This document shows, piece by piece, positions 1-5,218 of a stretch of DNA of 11,267 bases. Position 1 is the stretch's first letter; each line of letters opens with the position of its first letter. A program made the position numbers and the translations under genes. The notes under the pieces are model-generated. The model saw nothing but the letters and a program-made list of their open reading frames with translations. It did not search any database and was not told the origin of the DNA. The DNA is from Bacteroidota bacterium (GTDB lineage Bacteria > Bacteroidota > Bacteroidia > Flavobacteriales_F > PHOS-HE28), in the NCBI GenBank assembly GCA_023418095.1, contig JAEZDL010000024.1:1-11267 (forward strand). The letters are read 5' to 3'.

Positions 1-69
1 AAGATAGCCCAGGCCAGGGCCCGGGCTACACAGGATAGTGCTCTAGAGCAACTTCCTTTGGAGGTCTAA
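1..69 (+). CDS. possible C-terminal tail of a truncated gene
   Basis: Frame 1 is open from the window edge to a TAA at 67-69 and encodes 22 residues, beginning KIAQARARATQ and ending LEQLPLEV. The Ala/Arg/Gln-rich then acidic composition would suit the end of a helical protein. There is no start codon inside the window, and the other two forward frames stop early. The stretch is too short to identify and could be chance. The GC-rich bases 6-27 also contain a short inverted repeat (AGCCC with GGGCT), so this may instead be non-coding sequence. Confidence 0.25.
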   Translation, partial: KIAQARARATQDSALEQLPLEV

Positions 70-108
70 AGATACATTGAGAAAAAGTTAGACCGAAGGC
101 TTGCATCT

Positions 109-137
109 TAACGCAGTACCTAACGCAGATCAGGTAC
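109..137. promoter_or_regulatory. direct plus inverted repeat upstream of the ASRT gene
   Basis: TAACGCAG occurs twice, at 109-116 and 121-128, exactly 12 bp apart. An inverted repeat, GTACCT (116-121) and AGGTAC (132-137), brackets the second copy with a 10-base gap. The cluster lies about 50 bp before the ASRT start codon, in the only non-coding stretch upstream. Such spacing would suit an operator for a dimeric regulator, but no known binding site is recognised and chance has not been excluded. Confidence 0.3.
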
Positions 138-187
138 TTGATCCGCCGCGGTACAATGCTTGTGCGAACCGATCGAAATCCCGATCG

Positions 188-559
188 ATGAAAGCATACG
201 GAAAGAAAGTGTGGGTGATCGCCGAAGGTTACATTCCCGCTTACGGTAACGGCCCTGAGCCGGAATTCACCAGCCATGAAACGGCCTGCATTCTCAACAC
301 CGGTGATCGGCCGGCGAACATCAAGCTCACGATCTTCTATGCCGATCGGGATCCTGCCGGGCCTTACGAAATTTCGATCGGCGCACAGCGAACGCTGCAT
401 CTTCGTTTCAACGATCTGAAAGATCCCGAACCGATCCCGTTGGGGACCGATTTCGCCAGTGTGATCGAAAGTGATGTGCCTGTAGTGGTACAGCACACAC
501 GGCTCGATTCGCGGCAGGCGGAGAACGCGCTGCTCTCCACCATCGCGTACTCTGAATAA
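188..559 (+). CDS. ASRT-family protein (Anabaena sensory rhodopsin transducer homologue)
   Basis: This 123-residue protein matches the ASRT family (PF07100) over its whole length. Family hallmarks are VIAEGYIPAYGNGPEP near residue 9, FTSHETACILNTGD in the first third, a DRDPAGPY loop, and the C-terminal block SDVPVVVQHTRLDSRQAE followed by NALLSTIAY. The Anabaena protein is about 125 residues, so ATG 188 is preferred; it puts the conserved WVIAEGYIP at the expected distance from the N-terminus, whereas an in-frame TTG at 101 would add 29 unconserved residues. No signal peptide or membrane segment is visible, so the protein should be cytosolic. In Anabaena the protein is a soluble tetramer that interacts with sensory rhodopsin and has been reported to bind DNA. 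Homologues occur in many bacteria without rhodopsins, and none is present here, so the ligand or partner is unknown. The family assignment is secure; the role is not. Confidence 0.93.
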   Translation: MKAYGKKVWVIAEGYIPAYGNGPEPEFTSHETACILNTGDRPANIKLTIFYADRDPAGPYEISIGAQRTLHLRFNDLKDPEPIPLGTDFASVIESDVPVVVQHTRLDSRQAENALLSTIAYSE

Positions 560-566
560 ATTCAGA

Positions 567-665
567 TCAGTTCCCGAAGGTGACCACCAACGCGAAGACC
601 ACCAGGAAAAGATAAATGCCTGCGGTAAGCAGCCCTGAGTTGTATTTGCGTATGAACGTGTTCAT
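567..665 (-). CDS. 32-residue single-pass membrane microprotein
   Basis: On the minus strand an ATG at 665-663 opens a 32-codon frame ending in TGA at 569-567. The product has a short basic N-terminus (MNTFIRKYNSG), then one strongly hydrophobic stretch (LLTAGIYLFLVVFALVVTF, residues 12-30), then Gly-Asn. The charge pattern suggests an inner-membrane helix with its N-terminus in the cytoplasm. The gene converges on the ASRT gene with a 7-bp gap and fills the intergenic space that is otherwise unexplained. A candidate Bacteroidota promoter lies just upstream (685-716), giving a leader of roughly a dozen bases. I do not recognise a family. It resembles the many uncharacterised one-helix small proteins that act as accessory subunits or modulators of membrane complexes, but nothing here says which. 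Comparative conservation is the missing evidence. Confidence 0.6.
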   Translation of the reverse strand: MNTFIRKYNSGLLTAGIYLFLVVFALVVTFGN

Positions 666-684
666 GGTTGCTGGATGTGTGGGC

Positions 685-716
685 CAAAGGTGTTGCTGCC
701 GCTGCTCTCGATCAAG
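685..716 (-). promoter_or_regulatory. candidate Bacteroidota promoter for the 32-residue gene
   Basis: Reading the minus strand, CTTG (716-713) is followed after 20 bases by CACCTTTG (692-685). The Bacteroidota housekeeping consensus is TTTG, about 17-23 bases, then TAnnTTTG, so each element has a single mismatch and the spacing fits. Transcription would start near 678, about 13 bases before the ATG at 665. Confidence 0.35.
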
Positions 717-792
717 TTGAAAGGTCATTCTGTAAAAGGACTTATTAACATGGAATTACACGATCGGTGATAGGGACACTTTCGGGTGCCAG

Positions 793-800
793 TAATTTTG
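793..800 (+). promoter_or_regulatory. TAATTTTG, possible -7 element before the TonB receptor gene
   Basis: TAATTTTG is an exact match to the Bacteroidota -7 consensus TAnnTTTG. No matching -33 TTTG is seen at the usual distance. It ends only 9 bases before ATG 810, so the transcript would be leaderless or nearly so. It also lies within the 24-bp extension that would be coding if GTG 786 were the start, which argues for ATG 810 if the promoter is real. Confidence 0.3.
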
Positions 801-809
801 CTCCCCTTC

Positions 810-3215
810 ATGCGGCTTTCACTTCTTTCATTCCTGATCGGGATCTCGATCAGCACCACATTCGCACAATCCAATTTCTCGGTGAGCGGGCACGTGCGCG
901 ACGCCAGTAGCGGCGAAGCGTTGATCGGCGCGAACGTGTACGTGCGCGAGACGATGAAGGGGACCTCAACGAACGTCTACGGTTACTATGTGCTGAACCT
1001 TTCGCCAGGAAAACACACGATCGTGATGAGCTTCATCGGTTACGAGGACTTCATCCGCGAAGTGGATCTTTCCGCCGATCAGGTGATCAACATCGAAGCG
1101 AAGCCGAAGGCGATCATCGCGAAGGAATTCGAAGTGATCGGGGAACGCGGCGAAGAGAACACCGAAGGCACGCAGATGGGCACGGTGGATCTGGATGTTC
1201 AACGACTCGCGACCCTGCCAGCACTTCTCGGCGAAGTGGATATCCTCAAAACGATCCAATTCCTTCCCGGCGTGCAGAACAATGGCGAAGGGAACAGCGG
1301 TTTCTACGTGCGTGGTGGCGGACCCGATCAGAACCTGATCCTGCTCGATGATGCCACTGTCTACAACGCGAGCCATCTTTTCGGTTTCTTCAGCGTGTTC
1401 AATGCTGATGCAGTGCGCAACGTTGAATTGATCAAAGGCGGAATGCCTGCCAATTACGGCGGGCGCGTCGCTTCGGTCCTCGACATCACCATGAAGGAAG
1501 GGAATTCGAAGGAATTCCACGGCCAGGGCGGGATCGGGTTGATCTCTTCACGGTTGACGCTCGAAGGTCCGATCGTGAAGGATCGCAGCTCGTTCATCGT
1601 GTCCGGAAGACGCACATACATCGATGTATTGACTCGTCCCTTCATCAACAAGGATTCGCAACTTTCAGGATCGGGCTATTATTTCTATGATCTGAATGCG
1701 AAGGCGAACTATCGGCTCAGCGACAAGGACAGGATCTTCCTCAGCGGCTATTTCGGACGCGATGTGTTCACGTTCACCGGTCGTGAAGCAGGCGATCCAG
1801 CTTTCACCATTCCGTGGGGAAATGCAACGGTTTCGGCGCGTTGGAACCATGTGTTCGGCCCGCGCTTGTTCATGAACGCCACCGCCACGTTCAGTGATTA
1901 TTCGTTCGCTTTCAATGCCGAGCAGGATGAATTCGGATTCGAACTTTTCAGCGGGATCAAGGATGTCGGTTTGAAGGTGGACCTTTCCCATTATCCGAAA
2001 GCGGGCCATCAATTGAAATACGGCGGCCAGTACATCAAGCACATCTATACCACCAGCACCGTGAGCGTGAACAGCGGCGATGTGGATTTCGACATCGATG
2101 TTCCGCCTTTGCTTCATGCGCATGAAGCTGCGGTGTACGTGCTGGATGAGTTCGATATCACCGATCAGATCCGGTTGAACGCCGGTCTTCGTTTCACCAC
2201 GTTCCATCACGTTGGGCCTTTCCGTCGGTACGATTTCGATGAGCGCGGCGATCCTGCCGGTACCACACAATTCGATCCCGGCGATCCGATCGCTTCGTAT
2301 TCAGCTTTGGAGCCGCGTGCTTCGGTGCGTTACCGGATCGATGGAAAGAGCAGCATCAAGGCTTCTTACAACCGCGGTCAGCAGTATGTGCATCTGGCCA
2401 GTTTCAGTTCCGTAGCCCTGCCAACGGATGTATGGATCCCCAGCAGCACCAATGTTCAGCCGCAGATCGGTACACAATACGCCGCAGGTTATTTCCGCGA
2501 TCTGAAGGATCATCTTTTCGAGACTTCCGTGGAAGTCTATTACAAGGACATGGAGAACCTGATCGAGTATGCAGAAGGCGCGCAACCACAGGAAGGCGGC
2601 AATACGAACTACGATGCGCTGCTGGTGTACGGCGATGGTTACAGCTACGGTGCGGAATTCTTCGTGAAGAAAGTGCGAGGCAAATTGAATGGATGGGCCG
2701 GTTACACATGGAGCCGAACCATGCGCCAATTCCCGGATATCAATGAAGGCCGGGAATTTCCCAGCCGGTGGGATCGCCGGCACGATCTGAGCATTGTTGT
2801 CTCGTACGATCTGAACGAGCGCTGGAATTTCTCCGGCACATTCGTTTACGCCACTGGCCAGGCCGTTACGCTACCTGTGAACCGGTATTTCATCGAAGGC
2901 CGGTTGGTGAGCGAATTCACCGATCGGAATGGCTATCGCATGGTGCCTTATCACCGCGTGGACCTCGGTGCCACGCTTACGAACCCGCGGACACGAACAG
3001 TGGCAGATCCCGTCACCGGCGAGACCACCGAGATCGAACGGCGTTGGAAGAGCAGCTGGACCTTCGGTGTATACAACGTGTACAATCGTGCGAATCCGTT
3101 CTTCATCTACTTCGATGGTACGGGCGATCCTTCGGCCGGTACTTTCCAGATCGTGGCGAAGCAGGTCTCGCTCTTTTCGATCCTTCCTTCTGTAACATGG
3201 AATTTCAGTTTCTGA
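810..3215 (+). CDS. TonB-dependent outer-membrane receptor with carboxypeptidase-regulatory-like domain
   Basis: From ATG 810 the product is 801 residues. It has a signal peptide (MRLSLLSFLIGISISTTFAQ, cut after AQ), then a carboxypeptidase-regulatory-like beta-sandwich at about 24-100 (FSVSGHVRDASSGEALIGAN, ending after MSFIGYEDF), then a plug domain at about 125-230 with FLPGVQNN, GFYVRGGGPDQNLILLDD and ELIKGGMPANYGGR, then a beta-barrel to a C-terminal aromatic strand ending TWNFSF, as expected for BAM-assembled proteins. Such receptors import scarce substrates across the outer membrane using TonB/ExbBD energy; the substrate cannot be read from the sequence. Its length is typical of the medium-sized Bacteroidota class and shorter than most SusC proteins. 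GTG 786 would add MPVILLPF in frame, but ATG 810 gives the cleaner signal peptide. The stop codon overlaps the start of the DUF4249 gene by one base, so the two are very probably translationally coupled and form a receptor/lipoprotein pair. Confidence 0.93.
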   Translation: MRLSLLSFLIGISISTTFAQSNFSVSGHVRDASSGEALIGANVYVRETMKGTSTNVYGYYVLNLSPGKHTIVMSFIGYEDFIREVDLSADQVINIEAKPKAIIAKEFEVIGERGEENTEGTQMGTVDLDVQRLATLPALLGEVDILKTIQFLPGVQNNGEGNSGFYVRGGGPDQNLILLDDATVYNASHLFGFFSVFNADAVRNVELIKGGMPANYGGRVASVLDITMKEGNSKEFHGQGGIGLISSRLTLEGPIVKDRSSFIVSGRRTYIDVLTRPFINKDSQLSGSGYYFYDLNAKANYRLSDKDRIFLSGYFGRDVFTFTGREAGDPAFTIPWGNATVSARWNHVFGPRLFMNATATFSDYSFAFNAEQDEFGFELFSGIKDVGLKVDLSHYPKAGHQLKYGGQYIKHIYTTSTVSVNSGDVDFDIDVPPLLHAHEAAVYVLDEFDITDQIRLNAGLRFTTFHHVGPFRRYDFDERGDPAGTTQFDPGDPIASYSALEPRASVRYRIDGKSSIKASYNRGQQYVHLASFSSVALPTDVWIPSSTNVQPQIGTQYAAGYFRDLKDHLFETSVEVYYKDMENLIEYAEGAQPQEGGNTNYDALLVYGDGYSYGAEFFVKKVRGKLNGWAGYTWSRTMRQFPDINEGREFPSRWDRRHDLSIVVSYDLNERWNFSGTFVYATGQAVTLPVNRYFIEGRLVSEFTDRNGYRMVPYHRVDLGATLTNPRTRTVADPVTGETTEIERRWKSSWTFGVYNVYNRANPFFIYFDGTGDPSAGTFQIVAKQVSLFSILPSVTWNFSF

Positions 3216-4177
3216 TGAAGCGGCACATCATCCTGTTCTCCTGCTTGGGGCTTTTGTTCACTTCCTGCGAGAAGGAGATCGAAGTGGATCTGCCCGAGAC
3301 CGAACCGCGCGTGGTGGTGGAAGGTTACATCGAGACCGGCGCACCGCCTGTGGTCTTGCTCACGCGCACCCAGGGATATTTCGCACCTACATCCATCACA
3401 TCCATCGCATCGAGCTTCATTTCCGAAGCCGATGTTGTGATCAATGATGGCAACGCTTCATTCACGCTTACCAAGATCTGCAGTTCCGCACTTACGCCTG
3501 AACAACTTGAACTGGCCGCCGGCCTCACCGGCTTCGATGTAGGGTTGCTGGCAAGCGCGAACATCTGTATCTGGACCAGTACCGAACTTTTCGGCGAGAA
3601 TGGGCGCACTTACAAGCTGGAAGTGGAAGCCGATGGAAAGTCGCTTTCGAGCATTACTGCCATTCCGAACCCGGTACAGCTGGATACGCTGTGGTTCCAA
3701 CTCGCGCTGCAACAACCCGATGATGATTCACTGGGCTTTATCTGGACCAACCTCGATGATCCCGATACGCTCGGGAACGCGTACCGTTGGTTCACGCGAA
3801 GACTCAACCGGAATGGCGGAGAGGGGCCGCGTGATCGGCGTTTCATTCCACCGCTCTTCGGGATCTTCGACGATCGGTACATCAATGGTATAAGCGATCT
3901 GCCGGTGAATTTCTACCGCGGCAGCGAGCCGTATGATGCTGCCGATGAACTGAGCGCGGAGGACGGATTCTTCAAGCGCAACGATACCGTGGCGTTCAAA
4001 TTCACGAGCATCGGCCGCACCGAATATGACTTCTTCAATTCATACGCGAGCAATGTGGTCTCTGATGGCGATGTGTTCAGCACCCCGGCGAATATCCGAT
4101 CCAACATTGAAGGCGGCCTTGGGGTCTGGGTCGGATATGGAGTTTTCCTCGATACGCTGATCTGCGTTCCGCAATAG
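3215..4177 (+). CDS. DUF4249 domain-containing lipoprotein
   Basis: This 320-residue protein begins MKRHIILFSCLGLLFTSC, a lipoprotein signal peptide with Cys18 as the likely lipidated residue. CEKEIEVDLPE follows; acidic residues right after the Cys resemble Bacteroidota surface-export signals, so it may sit on the outer face of the outer membrane (inference). The next block, EPRVVVEGYIETGAPPVVLL, is typical of the DUF4249 N-terminus, and later segments such as YKLEVEADGKSLSSITAIP also fit the family. DUF4249 genes commonly sit directly after TonB-dependent receptors of the type found here, and the pair is thought to work as a SusCD-like uptake unit, though the substrate is unknown. The ATG overlaps the receptor stop as TGATG (3213-3217), which together with the lipobox fixes the start; the same frame is open much further upstream only by chance overlap with the receptor gene. 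Confidence 0.88.
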   Translation: MKRHIILFSCLGLLFTSCEKEIEVDLPETEPRVVVEGYIETGAPPVVLLTRTQGYFAPTSITSIASSFISEADVVINDGNASFTLTKICSSALTPEQLELAAGLTGFDVGLLASANICIWTSTELFGENGRTYKLEVEADGKSLSSITAIPNPVQLDTLWFQLALQQPDDDSLGFIWTNLDDPDTLGNAYRWFTRRLNRNGGEGPRDRRFIPPLFGIFDDRYINGISDLPVNFYRGSEPYDAADELSAEDGFFKRNDTVAFKFTSIGRTEYDFFNSYASNVVSDGDVFSTPANIRSNIEGGLGVWVGYGVFLDTLICVPQ

Positions 4178-4178
4178 A

Positions 4179-4199
4179 CCGATCTGTTCACCGGATCGG
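4179..4199 (+). terminator. weak hairpin after the DUF4249 gene
   Basis: CCGATC (4179-4184) and GATCGG (4194-4199) can pair around a 9-base loop, starting one base after the stop codon. Only a short AAATTT run follows, and it belongs to the next promoter. With GATCGG so common in this genome the pairing could be accidental, so it is at best a weak terminator. Confidence 0.25.
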
Positions 4200-4201
4200 G
4201 C

Positions 4202-4209
4202 TAAATTTG
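4202..4209 (+). promoter_or_regulatory. TAAATTTG, -7 element of the trxB-CHAT operon
   Basis: TAAATTTG matches the Bacteroidota -7 consensus TAnnTTTG exactly. It lies 40 bases before ATG 4250, predicting a leader of about 30 bases. It is in the only gap between the DUF4249 and trxB genes. No convincing -33 TTTG is visible upstream. Confidence 0.55.
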
Positions 4210-4249
4210 CAGGAAAGAAAGGCATCGGAAACGATCGCCGATCACAGTG

Positions 4250-5215
4250 ATGAGCGAACAGATCGAACACGTGAAATGCCTGATCATTGGATCGGGCCCT
4301 GCTGGATATGCCGCCGCGATCTACGCGGCCCGCGCCGACCTCAAACCCCTGATGTTCGAAGGTCCGCTGCCCGGCGGCCAGTTGACGCAGACCACGGAAG
4401 TGGAGAATTATCCCGGTTATCCCGATGGCCGCACCGGCCCGGAGATGATGGAGGATCTACGCAAGCAAGCGCTTCGCTTCAAGACCGATATCCGCCACGG
4501 CTGGGTGACGAAGGTGGACTTCACCGGTCCGATCCATAAGGTATGGGTGGATGAGAAGACGGAATACCACGCCGATACGGTGATCATCAGCACCGGTGCG
4601 AGCGCAAAATGGCTCGGTCTGCCGAACGAGATCCGGTTGCGCGACATCGGTGGAGGTGTTACGGCCTGTGCAGTGTGCGATGGATTCTTTTATCGCGGAC
4701 AGACCGTGGCGCTCGTTGGTGCCGGCGACAGCGCATGCGAAGAAGCTTCGTACCTCGCGAAACTTTGTCCGAAAGTGTACATGCTGGTCCGCCGCGATGA
4801 ATTCCGCGCCAGCAAGGCCATGGTGCATCGGGTGAAGAACACGCCGAACATCGAGATCCTGTTCAACACGGAAGTCACTGATGTGATCGGCGAGAATTCC
4901 GTGGAGGCGATCAAGGTGATCAACAATGTCACGAGTGAAGAGAAAAGGCTTGATGTAACAGGGCTTTTCCTCGCGATCGGCCACACGCCGAACACCGCGA
5001 TCTTCAAGGATTGGCTGGACATGGACAAGGTCGGTTATTTGAAGCACGAGCCGGATAGCACACGCACCAGGATCCCCGGCGTATTCGTGGCCGGCGATGC
5101 CGCCGATCATGTGTACCGCCAGGCCGTTACCGCTGCTGGCACCGGCTGCATGGCCGCGCTTGATGCGGAACGCTATTTAGCTGCCAAGGAAGTTCCGGCG
5201 CTCGTGACAGCTTAG
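4250..5215 (+). CDS. trxB: thioredoxin-disulfide reductase
   Basis: This 321-residue protein is a low-molecular-weight thioredoxin reductase: a cytosolic homodimeric flavoenzyme that passes electrons from NADPH through FAD and a Cys pair to thioredoxin. The N-terminal FAD-binding motif is GSGPAG (14-19), followed by GGQLTQTTEVENYPG. The redox-active pair is C140-A-V-C143 followed by DG, matching the E. coli CATC site. The NADPH-binding motif is GAGDSACEEA (157 on), with RRDEFRASKAM after it, and the C-terminal FAD motif is GVFVAGDAADHVYRQAVTAAG. All parts expected of an active enzyme are present at normal length. ATG 4250 is preferred to an adjacent in-frame GTG at 4247. A good promoter element lies upstream, and only three bases separate its stop from the GTG of the CHAT-protease gene, so the two are probably co-transcribed. 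Confidence 0.96.
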   Translation: MSEQIEHVKCLIIGSGPAGYAAAIYAARADLKPLMFEGPLPGGQLTQTTEVENYPGYPDGRTGPEMMEDLRKQALRFKTDIRHGWVTKVDFTGPIHKVWVDEKTEYHADTVIISTGASAKWLGLPNEIRLRDIGGGVTACAVCDGFFYRGQTVALVGAGDSACEEASYLAKLCPKVYMLVRRDEFRASKAMVHRVKNTPNIEILFNTEVTDVIGENSVEAIKVINNVTSEEKRLDVTGLFLAIGHTPNTAIFKDWLDMDKVGYLKHEPDSTRTRIPGVFVAGDAADHVYRQAVTAAGTGCMAALDAERYLAAKEVPALVTA

Positions 5216-5218
5216 TTC

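Noticed and set aside
966..2783. Several long minus-strand open frames (966-1520, 1665-2270, 2301-2783) opposite the TonB receptor
   Set aside because: They are antisense to a clear gene, encode His/Arg-rich low-plausibility sequence with no domain, and arise easily in GATCG-rich DNA.
2768..3214. 149-codon upstream extension of the DUF4249 frame
   Set aside because: It lies inside the receptor gene in another frame and would bury the lipoprotein signal peptide; ATG 3215 is far better.
4211..4222. AGGAAAGAAAGG as a Shine-Dalgarno site for trxB
   Set aside because: It is about 28 bases or more before the start codon, too far to act, and such sites are rarely used in Bacteroidota.
4457..5110. 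217-codon minus-strand frame opposite trxB
   Set aside because: trxB is complete and conserved here; the antisense product has no recognisable features.
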